A stretch of 64,000 nt of DNA from Aquatica leii (GCA_035610365.1 CM069432.1:24552354-24616353), one strand, 5' to 3'; numbered from the stretch's first letter, positions 10,822 through 23,720 are shown. Notes: generated from the letters alone by a model not told the origin. Made by a program: numbers and translations.

Positions 10822-12779
10822 AATTCTAAAAAACACTTAAAAACAAAAATTTACGTATGCGGCGGCTAAATGAATAAAAGCTCTTTACATTTAACAATTT
10901 AACATTTATTGATTGAATATTTAAAACAAAAACAAAAAGAAATAACAATAATGAATAGTAAACAAATTTTTAATAAAGAAATGAAATAATCTTAAGCAAA
11001 ACAAGAATGAAAAATCTACACACAAAACATAAAATTAAAATTTATAAAAAGAAATGCTACTACAATAGCGTTAACTCGACGTTTGCAAATAACGCAATTA
11101 AATCTCAAGATCTTGACCGCATATTTATAACAAATTAAATAACTAAGAACAATACAGTTTATAACATATATGTCCGAACTTTAATTCGAACTAAACAAAA
11201 TATAGTTTATAAGTCGTTACATTATCATATATTCGAAATACGAATTACTTCTCAAACGCACCAAAACAAAGTTAATTGATTTTAATTTCGCGCAAACACT
11301 TCAAGCGTTCATTGAAATAATTAAATTTTAACGTTAGACGTAATTTCAATTGGCTCAAATTGAAAGCTTTTACTGCATTTTTAATCGCGGGTCACTACAC
11401 GATAAAACAACAAAATCGATAAATACCTTATTTCTTAATTGGAGACACCAGTTGAACTTCGGTACCCAGTGGTTTTAAAAGCTACCACCTCGGATGGAAT
11501 TCGGCTGCTCCCCAAACAATAGAACAACGACGGAAGATTTATCTCACAATCTAATTTTATAACCGCCACAGGCGAATTTAGGATTTAATCATATACCACC
11601 TCACATTAAATCCCACAAACGTAACAGTTTATGTTTTAGAAATCATGAATTTTACACAAGCCGTACTATACGAAATTTGAAGAAAATTAACATTTTTCTC
11701 CACCACACTTAATTTTCACGATTTCTGATTAACTTCCGCGGTTCTACATAACGTCAAAGGGTAAAGTCCCCTACGCACTCTACTACATCTCACGGTAATC
11801 GGTATTGTTCATTGCGACCCACGATCGAATGATCCCCAAAACCAAACTTTTCAAACACTCCGTATCCCCTTACTTAACTAATTGCATGTGCGCAGTAAAA
11901 TTGTGGTAAAAGAAAGAACATTGAACAAACGAGAAAAACAAAGATGAAAATTACAATTAGTCCCGTGCGTTTTAGCACGTAGACCTTGACAATATTTCCC
12001 ACAAGAACGCTGAGACTTGCATTTTTGCAGGTGGTTCAAGATAGAGCTTAATCAAAGTGTAATTACCAAGAAAAATGTATCGACTTACATTCAAAAAGGA
12101 AGTCGTAAATTATATAGAATTGTTATTTTACGAAGATAACTAAGTAGAATCCTAATTCAAAAACAAAACTACGGATCTGTATGCATTTAAAAGAAAATTT
12201 CAATAATGATTGAAAACAACTTGAAATACTATTAAACTCAAACCACACAAACAACGAGCAAAACGTTCTTAATGCTAATACCGTATCAAACGATAAAAAC
12301 AAAACCAAACAACAAAAAAAAAACGAAAACTCAGACAGCAGAATCGATTTACGGGGCCTAACATAAAAAGAAAACTGCTGAATAACAAACGCAGGTCACA
12401 AGCTAAGACAACAAAAAAACTAAAACCGTTTTAAGAACTTTCCGTTAGAAATAAAGCCATAGAGGCAAGTACTTCTGCTGTATCTAACGTATTCAAAAAA
12501 AATTCTTTGCAAACTACGTCTAACGTATAGTATTTATTTACAAATTTGTCAAATAACTTAAATTGTTTACATGTGCGCCTAAAGTTCCGAAATAGAATAA
12601 ATTAAAAAAAAGGACATTGTCTATGCAACTACAATCGGCACGAAACAACGTCTTATCCATACTATTTGATGATGATGGACTTTATAGACTTTTATTATTC
12701 ATATGTGCGACCCAAATGACTACTTGTAGTAATTAATTGTTGACTCCGCCCATGGGAATCAACTTTCGAATTTTCCAAA

Positions 12780-13931
12780 GGCCAAAATTGATTATTCGAA
12801 TTCAAATCGGTTACGGTTACTAGTGCAAACCGTAGCCAAGCGAGAAATATTGTCCCTTCCCGGGTGCAATTCTATTATTTGACCCAACCTCTATTGAAGA
12901 GCTGTGGTCGAGTCTTCCTTGATGAGGACCAAGGTACCAACATCAGCTAGTTTAAAAGTAAAGCATTTAGACTATTTACCACATGGGTACAACATGTGGG
13001 GATATTTGCTACTCCAACGTTTCCAAAAATTTTGGTGTAACCTTTGGACTGTCATCGCGACAACCGTGTTATGCTCAAATGTGATAACCCTGCATCAGAA
13101 GGCGCTGTCAAAAGTTCTAACGACAAAACAAGTCCGGCTGTTAACACGCTCAGGTCGTTTGGATCAGAACTTAAGCTGCAGAGTGGACGTGAATTTAAAT
13201 CGGCTTCTATCTCTACGACTAATGTGTTTAATTCTTCATAAGTGAGAATTTGCTTATCTATCTTGCTATGTGTGTTTTTACCAATTTAATTCCGCGTTTC
13301 TACAACCCACCAAAGTGTGGAGCGGAAAGTAGATAAAGGTGCCATATTATGGATTCTGCCTCTGCACCAAGTCTAAATTAAGAAATCAATTCTTTATTGG
13401 CTCCAACGAAATTAGTACCACTGAATCTACGCAGAGCTGCAAGAAATGTTAACTAACTAAATCCAAGGCAACCTCGACATGCAATGCTTTAGTGGCAAAA
13501 CAAACAAACAAACATAGGTAAGTTTTACCGGGTTTAAAACCACGTCGTCTCGATATATGAATTGGAAAGGGACCACCATAATCGAGACTAACACAACTAA
13601 ATGCGTTAAGTTGGCTAACTCGAGCAGTTAGTAAATCTGCCATAGGAAGTTCAAACAAAATAAGTTTAGTTTTAAAACAAAACTGGCATGACCATAAACA
13701 ACAACAAATGACTGTACGAGCCGACACTACCCAAAAATTTTGTTGCGTTAGGTACATGATAGTATTTACACCAGCATGTTTCTTTTCTAAATAAACTTGT
13801 TTTATAACCAAGGTACTTAAACGATGCTTTTCGGGCAATATAGCTGGATGTTTTGTCCCAAAGGGTAACGATGCATTCTCAAGACAACCACCTACTCTTG
13901 AAATTCCATTGCTGTTTACAAATAGCGACAA
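12780..13931 (-). pseudogene. pol: BEL/Pao integrase region
   Basis: The segment 13,449-13,931 reads an integrase N-terminus typical of BEL/Pao. ISRVGGCLENASLPFGTKHP is followed by an H...H region, a C...C pair, the SLDYGGPFP motif with the first catalytic aspartate, and FVCFATKALHVEV. After a gap the frame resumes at 12,880-13,310, with residues resembling the [18 protein letters not shown] segment that follows the catalytic core, and then the LVLIKED C-terminal extension. The expected second and third catalytic residues are not readable between 13,310 and 13,449. It would have joined cDNA to host DNA; it is now a pseudogene. Confidence 0.82.
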
Positions 13932-15059
13932 TTTTTTTTAATTTTTGAACGGGGTTCTTGCTTAGCAATAGCAACAAATTCAGAATGAAACGTTTGAAGT
14001 TAAACTATTGAACTGAAACAAAAAAGCGCATGATGCAGCTTATGCTAAGTTAACAAACCGAGTCTTTTTCCCTTGTACGACCAGCATCGATAAATCTAAT
14101 AGAATTGCCAATGATTCTCTGGATCTTGCGCAACGGTCAAAACGGTCAAGTAGTTTTAAAAGAGAATAGCACACAAGTTGCGCTGTAAACGTGACGCATT
14201 TCAATTCCCCATTTGCATCCTGCATCAAAGAACCTATTTTTTTGTGACCAATAATCTTGGGGTTGTAAAAGCCAAATCAGACCCGCCCACCAACGAAAAC
14301 AATTAAGCAACTCCTCTGGGAAAAGACCACGCGAAGCTGGATCAGCTGCGTTGTCACACGATCAAACATGAAACCAGCAACTCGAAGGAATGTCTTCTTG
14401 GATATGAGAAACTATTTGCGATGAACGTTTTTGATTTATGTGGAGCGGAACGTATCCAAGTTAATGCAATTTTGGAATCATTTCAAGCAACTAGGTTATT
14501 AATATCTATCAAATTGGCATACGATATCAAGACAAACAAAACTAGGGTTGAAAGCAAAACAGCTGCTAACAATTCTAAACGCGGGTTTGATAGTCGTTTG
14601 ATTTAGATTTTTGATTTAGCTAAACATCACAAACTCGTGTAACGAACAATGTGCAAACTATGCTGGTTTAAAGCAATGAGGAATTTGAAGATTGGACAAT
14701 TTAACCAATAACGACTTATACTTTGTTCATTGCTACAGACGTCTGCTAGAGGTTCTCCATTCCAGTGTAGTCCTCAAAGCCACAGATGCTGTATCAATCG
14801 TTTACCAAAGAAGGTAAGTGAACATAAAAATCCCAAAAGATTATATATGCAAGCGACCTCAAACAAAATAAACCTTTTGGTACAAAATGAGCTTATTGAT
14901 TTAACCAGGAATGAAAACGGATCAATTATTATTGCTTGCCACTGTAGGCCCAAAATCTTTAAAATATGGTTCTGACAAAATTCAGAAGACAGCGAAGCTA
15001 ACAATGAAGATAAATTGGCTGATCATTTGCGAAATTCAAAACAACTTGAATTTAGTAGT

Positions 15060-15441
15060 CTAATCAATTGTCTTTGCAATTCTAACAATGACTCTACAGT
15101 GTCTGCTCCATAAACGAAATTGTCAACGTACAAAGCGAATAGCTAAAGAAAGCGACGATGAAGATATTATGATGTTCAATCTAAAGGTTTGGACGGTTTC
15201 ATCGGTAGAAAACCAATTGAAATTGCCAATGCCAATCTATCAGTAAAATTTGTCTAAGAATTTGACGTACGTCACCACTAAAAACAAACTTGAACCACCG
15301 AAAACGAATTAGCAAGGTGCTAATGTCATTTTGCACCTTTGGACTAGCAAGAAGCGTCTCGTTGATAGAGATACCTGCGCTATTCTTAGCCGAAGCGTCA
15401 AAAACTACACGAATTTTGTGAAGATCGTTTTGAAAATGCAA
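15060..15441 (-). pseudogene. pol: BEL/Pao reverse transcriptase fragment with altered YVDD box
   Basis: Residues IRVVFDASAKNSAGISIN (15,441-15,350) are the hallmark start of the BEL/Pao RT palm, followed by FVFSGDVRQILRQILL, which holds the first catalytic aspartate. The active-site box, expected as YVDD, is read further on near 15,118-15,130 as LYVDNFVYGAD, so the second aspartate is asparagine. Frames differ between the two parts. It lies between the protease-like block above and RNase H-like sequence below. Confidence 0.82.
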
Positions 15442-16133
15442 TGATGCGGCACGTAATAACTATGTACACTATCAAAATCCACAGATGAAACTGAGACATG
15501 TGACCTGCATTCAAATAATCATACATGCATTCATTATATTTCTCCTTTACAATGGGATGTAAATTCAAATGACGTTCAAGTGTTAATAGACGACGATGAG
15601 CTATTTTAAGCGACTCTACAAACGTCGGTAAAGACTCGGCGTCTTTGAACGGTAAAGATACTAACGGGTGATCAAAATTATGTACAAGCCACGTGACCTG
15701 CTTGTTTACGTTTTTAATGGATATTTACTGTGTTACCTATACTACAGGGTCGCGTGGTTTGAGAATAATTTTGATCTCACTGTATAAAACGACCCAAATG
15801 GTCTCTTGCTTAAAAACAAATTTTCATCTAACTGATCTTCCAAAGAAGTGAGGCACCGACTAGTAAGAACATCTTCCACGTTCTAAAACAATTTCAAAGC
15901 GTCATAATGTGACGGTTCAAACGATACGAAAAATGAATGAGGTGGCGGTGGAGTAATCGTATTGCAAGAAATAGGACCTAATAATGCGATACCAAAAATT
16001 GTGTCTAATGCGAGAGGATCTTTAATATTATCATCAACATAAACAAAATGAAACACAGATTTACGAGCTATTTGGGGAAATACATGTGCAACTGCAAGGT
16101 CAATATTTTCTGGTATATTTTAACAAGGATCCG

Positions 16134-17390
16134 CTAGATTAACATTTTAATACCTAACACCGCTGTAGATATGAGTATGAAAGAACAAATTTTCCGAATC
16201 TTGCAATTAGTATTCCCGCGACTAACTCTAGCTGACAAGTCGCCTAAACCTGCTATTGAACTCGATAATTTAATGTATGGTAGACCAAAGTGGTTACGAC
16301 AATTTTCCGTTACCAAGTTGATTAGACGTCCTGGATCACAAAATGTTCTAAATGTTTGAAATTTACCCCAACGATTTTGGATTTCTAAGCAAACCGTAAC
16401 CAAAATTATAATGGTAGACAAACTAAAATTGCTAGAGTTTGCTGAGGTTAATGCCAAAACAGTTTCCGATGATTCTATAGCCCATTGAAAAGACTCTTTG
16501 ATGCTGCGTGTTTGTGACGATTGCCGTGAACTGCGAACAATGTCAACACGAGGATTTTGACACGCTTTAACTAAATGCTGTGAGTTTAAACAAAAACGAC
16601 AAATTTTGGTCACTGTAAAGCGTTCCTGCGGATTGAGTTCACCAAAGCGAGGACAAGTCAACAGAAAATCCGAATTACAGTACAAACAGATTTAAGCGAT
16701 GCCAAATTGGCTGTCGCTGCGAATGTTGAGGACGCTTGTTGTCCCAACTACTACTACTATTTTTTGTAGTATTAGGAAGACTACCTCGAGATTTTTCAGA
16801 ATTCGACAAACTACTGTTGTTAAAGAAAACTGCTTCCAAGCACGACATTGATTGCTAAGGATCTGTTCTTTGAATTTATGAAGATGTGACTGAGAATGAT
16901 TTAGTTCGAAACGTTGGCGAGTATCTGGATCTAGTTTTTTAAGTAACCAATTAAATAATGTAAAATCCCAATGATCGAAACCCGTAATCTGATCAATGGC
17001 AGCCAAATTTCTTACAAAAACTTTCAAAAGATCTTGTAACGTTTGAAAAGATTGCGTAGTTACTAGCTACATTTTGCCAATAAAAGGTAGCCAATATTCT
17101 ACTATTTTGGCAACTAATGTTTTATGTGCAATTTTGTTATTATCCGGTCAATGATAAATGTTTAACTAAAGCCAAGAAATCTTTAGATAAGGTAGAAATC
17201 AAATACTAAACTTTCTCTACATTCGACGATTCATTTTCATGAATAAGCGTATTAAACAAATCTTGAAAAGTTGGCCAGTCTTTGAGGCCTCCGTCAAATT
17301 TTGGCAAGTCAATTCGGGGCAAAGGAATGTGTGATCTATTTAATTTTAACTCTGATGTTACAAAGGTATTAGTTACCTTATCGTTCTTAT
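16134..17390 (-). pseudogene. gag: BEL/Pao Gag and protease region
   Basis: At 17,215-17,390 the minus strand reads IPLPRIDLPKFDGGLKDWPT, the conserved capsid start of BEL/Pao Gag (DUF1759 type). At 16,692-17,027 a helical Gag segment follows (HWDFTLFNWLLKKLDPDTRQ). At 16,134-16,685 there is a zinc knuckle CRFCLNSQHLVKAC (C-x2-C-x4-H-x4-C). It precedes a protease-like stretch where the catalytic aspartate would be the D of FCDPGRLINLV. Several frameshifts separate the blocks. Confidence 0.75.
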
Positions 17391-17500
17391 TTAAATTTTA
17401 GAAGTTGGTATAACAGCAAAAATAGTTCCCCTTAAAAAAAATAATTTGCTTGTGTCTTAAAAAAGATTCTAGTGGTCACAGACCCGTCTGTAAAGATTTC

Positions 17501-18960
17501 ATTGGGACACCCCGCATAAATCATTTTCTTATAAAAAAATAGTATATTATTAAAAGTATGTTTAGTGTATTTTTATTAAAAGCATTAAATACATAAAAGC
17601 TAAATAAATAAATTGTTATAAAAAAAGTTGATCAAAACTAAAAACTACGTTCAAATATGTGATTACATCTTGCTTCTTAAAAAAAAAATTTTACAATTTT
17701 TTTTTAATTACCTACCGATACTGACACGATTTCCGTTCCATTCAGAAACTAATACACAAATTTTCATAAAACAAAATAATTAATAATAAACAGTAATCTC
17801 TTAGTTTTATTGACTTTTTTAATGTCTGTTTTACAACATTTTAGCGATGCATTTAAATAAATAATACCGTAATAATTCATTTTGTTGTAAATATTTTAAC
17901 GAACATTATTAGCCCCTTCAATTCACGAATGCCTTAACATATCAGCCTTCTCTGTCAATACAAATAATTGTTCTATCGCAAAAGTTTTTCAATACTCTTT
18001 TAACCATAGCCGGAGTAATACTCTGATTCAATTCTGTAATGATTCTTTACAAATGAACATCTGTAAATGGCCTTTAAAGATACACCTTTTGCTTTTGGTA
18101 ACCGCACAAGAAAAAATCGAATGACGTCAAACCTGTAGACCGAGGTGTCCAGAAAATTTCCAAAAACCGATGTATAACTCTTCCATTAAAACGATTTTCA
18201 AGGTATTGCCTTACATCTAACCTACTGTGACATGGAGCACTATCCTGTTGACGTTGAAGTAGAGAAATGTTTTCAAGAAAATCTAATTCATTCTCTAAAA
18301 AGAGTAAATAACGGTTTACATTTAAAGATTCATAAAAAAACTGGTCCAATTACTTTATTTTGGTAAATTCCACACCACACATTTGTTTTGAATGCATACT
18401 GGTCGTGAGTTAGTAAAATTTGAATTAGTATCACTTCACCAACGGATATATTGGGAAGAAATTGTTCCATTTGATGTAAATGTTGCTTCATCCGAAAAAA
18501 GAATATGTCTTCTTATCATTGGGTTATCTTCTACCATTCCTTGGATATCACAACAGAATTTAAAGCGTCTATCACGATCTCCTGGTCTTAACGTATGAAT
18601 AAATTGGGGCTTGTATGGGATGTTCGATTGCTGAGAACATTATTTCAAAGTTCCATGTCATCATTGACAACCAGTTGTTGGCGTTTGTTGGTAAATTTAT
18701 TACTCACATCTCCAAAAGTCTTGAAGTTGTTTACTATTTTCCTTACTGTGCTGTAGTAAAGATTTTTCTCTAGGTGTCGGTTATTAAAAATTTATGCAGC
18801 TTCTCGATACGTGTTATAATTGTCACCCACAATTAGCACAATTGCAATTTTATCTTCAGTAATTAATGTTGCTGGCATTTCTACTAAATTTTATAAATAC
18901 GTTTTATCCAGAAGTGCACTGGAACCGCCGGAACGCCGTTTCGGTACTGGTTTAGGGTGA
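17501..18960 (-). pseudogene. Mariner transposase, DD41D (rosa-like) group, copy A
   Basis: Tc1/mariner cut-and-paste transposase. The minus-strand start codon at 18,878 (MPATLITEDKIAIVLIVGDN) leads a helix-turn-helix region. HILFSDEATF holds the first Asp near 18,450. QQDSAPCHSRLDVRQYL (near 18,250) holds the second. RSTGLTSFDFFLCGY holds the third, 41 residues after the second, hence DD41D. The usual SPDL before it has become STGL. The C-terminus is traceable to about 17,915. Stops and frameshifts are spread throughout. An end-like sequence TTGGGACACCCCGC at 17,502 marks the left border; the matching right end was not found. Confidence 0.82.
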
Positions 18961-19389
18961 AATAATTTGTAAAAAATATTTAGCTTAAATTTGCACCGGG
19001 ATAAAAAATTCATTCACGTCTCGTCTTTTGAGTTTACATTTTTTTAAATACATTGTTTTATTATCGATTTTAGATTTACGTGTTGCTAACCGGCTTACCA
19101 GCTGACTCGCCCCATGACTCCCCTTCTTCCCGGCCCTTCCGCCATACTCACCACAATCTCAGTCGGTTGTTTAGTTGTTGTCTGCCGCTCGTGCGCTAAT
19201 GCGCGTTCACTGTTATAGTAGTGTTGTTGTGAAAAGTAATGCAGTTTTTCATTGTGCGGTTTTGATGGTAAATGTAGTTTCTTTAAATAATGATTAGGTT
19301 TTGTAATCAGTGTTAAAAGTGATAAATGAAACATTAATTAGTTCAGGTAGTCGGTTAGTAACTACAAGTTCCTAACCTAACCTAATACA
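18961..19389. other. Upstream region of the hAT transposase, locally GC-rich
   Basis: The first part (18,961-19,080) is AT-rich with no feature. From 19,085 to 19,210 the sequence is GC-rich for this window (for example CCGGCCCTTCCGCC reading) and lies directly upstream of the hAT start codon, so it may be the transposon 5' region. hAT terminal repeats were not located. Confidence 0.4.
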
Positions 19390-21485
19390 ATGGAAGCTAC
19401 CAACAAAAAACAGAAACCTCTTACATCGTTCTTTAGTAAAGGAAACAAAGAGTACGAGCCGACAAACGAGCCTTCAACCTCTACCTCACGTGACATAAAT
19501 ACACTATCAAAACCTTCCTAGATTCCAGTTATCGTGCCACATACCGAATCAGAATCTAGGAAAACGCTGGTATGTCTTAGTAATAAGTTATTAACTGTGG
19601 ACAACTCTGAAACATTTGGGAACGAAAAAAAAGTGCTTTCTCTTGGCTAAATTCTAGCAACGGTAAACTTGGCTGTAAAACTTGTAGAGATATTGGTAAA
19701 CTAAACGCCTTTAAGCAAGAGCGTTTGAGCATATCCAAAGAATAGCGAGATTGCTTGACTTTATTTAATGGGTCAAACAAAATGGCTCAGTTGACTTCCT
19801 TGAGAAAAAAAAAACACAAAAACTCCACTAGCCACACCACAGCTGAAAGAATCACCGCTGAGGCTAAAAAAGAAAAGATAGAAAATGTTGTTGATGAAAT
19901 AAACAAAACTAAGTTCATGTCAACCACAAATGTGTTTAGAACAGCTTACTATATTGCCAAAAACAATAGGCCTTGTATTGATCACTTTGACTTTTTAGAA
20001 TTGCAAAAGCTAAATGGTGTAGAAATAGGTGTAAGGTTACATTCTGAAAAACAGCAATGGAAATTATTAGTCATGTTTCTGAAGACATGAAAAAAAAAGA
20101 TTGTAAAACAAATTTAAGAATTGAATGGTAAAATATCAGTGTTGATCGACGAATCAACCAGTCTTGGTAGCAAGAGCACTTTGATAGTGTATTTGAAGTG
20201 TGAGTTTAGTAAGGAGGACCCTCCACATTTTTTACTCCTTGATCTAGTTGATCTGCAAGACCAAACATCTAAAACTGCAGCAGATCTTTATTGAACTGTT
20301 TGAATAAACACATGTTTCATGAAGAGTTTTTAAAAGAAAACTTAGTCGCATTTGCCAGTGATGGAGCAAGCAAAAAATCTGGAGTTTCAGAAATATTACT
20401 CAAAAAATATTTTAATCTCATAGTTTGGCACTGCTTGAGTCACAGGTTAGAACTAGCTCTAGGTGATACAATTGATGAAGTGGGATCTGTTAACAATTTC
20501 CAAATTTTCATGGACAAGCTTCATTCGCTTTACGGTAAATCGACAAAGAATCAAAGGGAGTTAGCTGATTGTGCTCATGAGTTAGGCATTGAAGTAAACA
20601 AAATTGGTAGTTTTAGGTACTAGATGAGTAGCAGTGACTGCTACTTGGTACTCGTACGAAGCCTTGTACATGCACTTTAAATCAGCGAAAATTAATAGAG
20701 CCAGAACTTTGACAAAACGAGCCATGTATTTTTAATGAATTTGACTATAATGTATGACATTCTAGAGAGTTTCCCATGTGATCAGAATCCATGCAAAACC
20801 AAAATACAACAGTTGTTTACGCGGATAATCTGATAAGGAGGAGTACTTGGTTTTTTGAAGCTATGAACAAAAGCTTTAGAAGCCAAAATTGCTGTCAAGG
20901 AAAAAACATTTGGTGAGGTTCCACTGGCAGAAAATCCAAAAAACCCTACAATTAACCACCAGCGTGATAAACAACTTGCAGGCAAGAATGTTCACAACAG
21001 TTTCCAGCCATAAATCTCGTGTGCAAAGCTCGACCCTGACATATAGCCTGCTGATGTGACTGTGGGTTTTGGCAAACCGGAAATAGAAAGTATTTGTAAA
21101 AGATTCAAATTGAATGAAGGACAAATTAAAACTAGCTTTAGGGATTATCTTTTAACAACACTAAGATTCTCAAAACGTTGATACCTTTGATGAACTGCAC
21201 AAAAGTGATCCCCTGCAGTACTACTGAATGTGAAAGAGAATTTAGTCTCATCATTACACCAACCCGAACAAGATTGACTGTCCCACATGTGTCAAGTTTA
21301 ATGTTTGTCAAGATGCACGGCCCAAATTTGAGAGACTGGAACCCAGAACCATATGTAAGAATTTGGCCGCGGAAGCATAAATCTGCAAACGGCACCCGAA
21401 CGAGACAAGCAAAACCAACTAATGCTGAAGAGATCAACCCGTTTCAAAGTACCTTTACTTTTAAGTTAAGTGAAATGAAGTTGTG
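19390..21485 (+). pseudogene. hAT-family transposase (KIAA1586/ZMYM-like), broken
   Basis: A cut-and-paste transposase of the hAT superfamily, the type from which KIAA1586-like proteins derive. It starts at ATG 19,390 with MEATNKKQKPLTSFFSKG, containing a PIP-box-like QKPLTSFF at residues 8-15. A Cys-containing segment (about 19,640-19,700) and helical domain (19,755-20,090) follow. The RNase H-like core has VLIDESTSLGSKST (first Asp, near 20,140) and VAFASDGASKKSGV (second Asp, near 20,350). The C-terminal dimerisation block at 21,178-21,486 has PCSTTECEREFS with the catalytic Glu, then TPTRTRLTVPHVSSLMF and WNPEPYV. There are multiple frameshifts and stops, especially at 20,625-21,170. No transposon ends identified. 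Confidence 0.85.
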
Positions 21486-21489
21486 ATTG

Positions 21490-21960
21490 TGTTACTGTAC
21501 TTTCAGCGTTTTGCAACTCAGATTTTTATTAGAAGAAATTGTAAGTACTTAAGTAATATAAAATGTTATAAAGTATTAGTAAATTTACAAAATTCTCAAA
21601 TAAATAACGTTGTTTTTCATAATTATTCTATATTTTGGTACAATTTTGCACTACTTTGAAGAGTTTGAAGTGGTACACATCGTTTTCAGTAAATTTATTT
21701 AATGTTTACTTTTATTACCATTAGCATTACTTTTGTTTTTGTCCATAATGAATACAGTTTTATAAATTATTAAAACAAGTTATGTGAATATTTTGTCTGC
21801 ATAGCAAACCCTATGGTGACTATTATCAAAAACAATAAAAATCTGCCAAAATTTAATAAAAAAATCATATAAAAACACAATAAATTTCAATCAGTAATTT
21901 AACCTCCAAAATAGCGTTAACGCTCGTTTTCAGCTACTTTAATTTCTAAAATTTTCCGGG
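21490..21960. other. AT-rich stretch, no gene seen
   Basis: No recognisable open frame; includes the probable 3' region of the hAT element. Confidence 0.5.
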
Positions 21961-21969
21961 GGAGGAATA

Positions 21970-22216
21970 ATTTAATTTTTCTTTCTGATATAATTTTAAA
22001 TCTTAATATTGCTTCTTTTGATGTTAAAAATTTTTTTTCTTCAGTTCCTCCTACAGATGTATTACTTATAATCTCTAGTCTTCTTTCACTTTCTGATTTT
22101 CCTATTTTTGTAACAAATGATTTATTAAAAATTACTAAATTTTGTTTAAATAACGTTTTCTTCTAATTTGACAATCAATTTTTTAAACAAATTTTATGTC
22201 TTCCAATGGGTTCTCC
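21970..22216 (+). pseudogene. Penelope-like element reverse transcriptase fragment
   Basis: The plus strand reads ASFDVKNFFSSVPPTDVLL from about 22,010, then a helical stretch and LCLPMGSPL ending at about 22,216. The DV.NFF..VP motif (holding the first catalytic Asp) and the PMGSPLS motif are typical of Penelope-like RTs. One stop codon (near 22,157) breaks it. The 3' tail of a LINE begins exactly where the PMGSPL motif ends, so the remainder is missing or displaced. Confidence 0.7.
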
Positions 22217-23720
22217 TTTATTTATTTATTTATTTATTTCAATACATCTGCCCAACGGAAACAAAATTCTAAAGTAGGGCAGGTACAAATTAATTTTCAT
22301 ACATACTTAACAAGTAGAAGTGAAAACAGAGATAAAAAAGAAAAATAAAGATACAATATATACATAAATTCAGTAAATAACAACAAAAATTAATATTAAT
22401 TATATATAAATCAGCACAATGGAAAGAAAATAGATAAATCAATAACTTAATACAATCCAAAATATTTATTACCTTAATATGTTACGGTTGTTAAAATTTA
22501 AGCACATCCGGTTGATAGGTGACTTGAAATAAATATTTGTTCGTGCATGGTCGAGATAAAAAAGTGTTGGATATCTTGTATGAACTGATGGAGAATGAAA
22601 ATTTAAATTTTGAAGAGAAATTGGGTCATCTATTTCATTAGAGATTAGTTTTTCTAGAAATTGCTCAGTGTTACAATTACGTCGTTCATTTAGAGATTTT
22701 AATGAGAACATTTGAAGTAAATTATCATAAGTTACTTCAACGGGTGGATGAGATTCTATCATCTTAAAGTAAATATACTTTAGAAATTTTTGTTGGATTT
22801 TTGGTAGATAGGATCCAATATCAGGGAACAATATTCTAGTCTGGACTCGACAAATGCGTAGTATAATGTGTAAATTGCGAACAATAAAACCTAGCATCTT
22901 TATAGAAGAAGAACAGACTGATTCTATATGCAAGTTAAAAGTAAGTTCTTTATCAAAAATAACACCTAAGTCTTTAATATTGTCGCATCGAGTAACGGGT
23001 AAATTACGTATAGAATAATAAAATTTTGTTGTAGTCGATTTACGATTAAAAAAACACCTTTACATTTAGCGAGATTAATATTTTAGTTATTTAAACAACA
23101 CCAGTTGACAATTTTTTGAAGGTCGTTTTAAATTGCAAAACAATCATTAGTTGTGTAAACAGCTCGAAAATTTTTTAGATCATCAGCAAACAGCAAACGT
23201 TCTGATTTTATTACGTCATTGATGTCACTAATAAATATCAAAAATAAAAGAGGCCCAAGATTTGATCCTTGTGGGACTCCAGAAGAAGATTGAAAAGGAG
23301 TAGTATTATATCCGCAAAAATTAACTGTTAAGAGACGGTTCCAAAGGTACGATGACAAAAGTGTTATAAATGCAAAAGAGAGACCAAAAACATGCAATTC
23401 TCTTATTATAATGTTATGGTCGATAGTGTCAAATGCTTGAGTGAAATAGCACAAATTGCTAGTAGTTGATCTACGTTTCATGAAACCGTGCTGTGAGAAA
23501 GACTGATTATAAATGTTACAATAAATGGTTTTGTATATAATAGTTTCAAATACTTTACTAAGACTTGAGAGAATTGTTATTGGCCTGTAATTACTAATGT
23601 CACTTTTATCTCCGGATTTATGTACCTACAGAGGAACAATAGGAAAACAATTCCCTACACAATATCATTCATTAGATTTTTTATAAAAAGTTTTGTTATT
23701 TTTATTTTGTATTTTATGCA
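22217..23720 (-). mobile_element. 5'-truncated LINE (non-LTR retrotransposon) with (AAAT)n tail
   Basis: On the minus strand, a non-LTR RT runs downward from about 23,720. HKSGDKSDISNYRPIT lies near 23,610, followed by the start of the palm at AFDTIDHNIII. SSGVPQGSNLGPLLFLIFIS holds the PQGS motif, and LLFADDLKNF carries the catalytic FADD box (near 23,180). A C-terminal domain reads at 22,469-22,933. The element ends in a short tandem tail (plus strand TTTA repeats at 22,217-22,240), as many insect LINEs do. Frames shift between the blocks. The clade was not fixed; it resembles Jockey/CR1-type elements. Confidence 0.85.
23128..23481 (-). pseudogene. LINE reverse transcriptase palm (FADD)
   Basis: An open block of 117 codons contains the palm of a non-LTR reverse transcriptase: AFDTIDHNII (first catalytic Asp), SYLWNRLLTVNF, the GVPQGSNLGPLLF motif and LLFADDLKNF with both active-site aspartates kept. 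Upstream residues continue in another frame to 23,720, and the C-terminal part is at 22,469-22,933. No endonuclease domain is present, so the copy is 5'-truncated. The catalytic residues look intact although the gene is broken. Confidence 0.88.

Larger units (their letters stand above)
9185..12740. other. Non-coding stretch; small inverted repeats only
   Basis: No protein-coding similarity recognised on either strand. It contains a 161-bp candidate MITE (9,399-9,559) and a short hairpin (10,789-10,821). The right-hand part (about 11,400-12,740) lies where the 3' LTR of the adjacent BEL/Pao element should be, but its limits cannot be set because no second LTR copy was recognised. Confidence 0.5.
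12750..17400 (-). mobile_element. BEL/Pao LTR retrotransposon (decayed)
   Basis: Read on the minus strand, the order is Gag (about 16,600-17,390), zinc knuckle and protease (16,134-16,685), RT (15,060-15,441), RNase H-like and linker sequence (about 13,940-14,600), and integrase with its C-terminal extension (12,780-13,931). This order and the individual motifs are those of BEL/Pao. The frame shifts repeatedly and many stops occur. The pol C-terminus ends near 12,770 with the typical run around RIIELHPG-like residues. LTRs could not be delimited; a mariner abuts the 5' side at 17,501. Confidence 0.85.

Noticed and set aside
12904..13245. Plus-strand frames of 113 and 65 codons
   Set aside because: They are antisense to the BEL/Pao integrase C-terminal region, which reads clearly on the minus strand.
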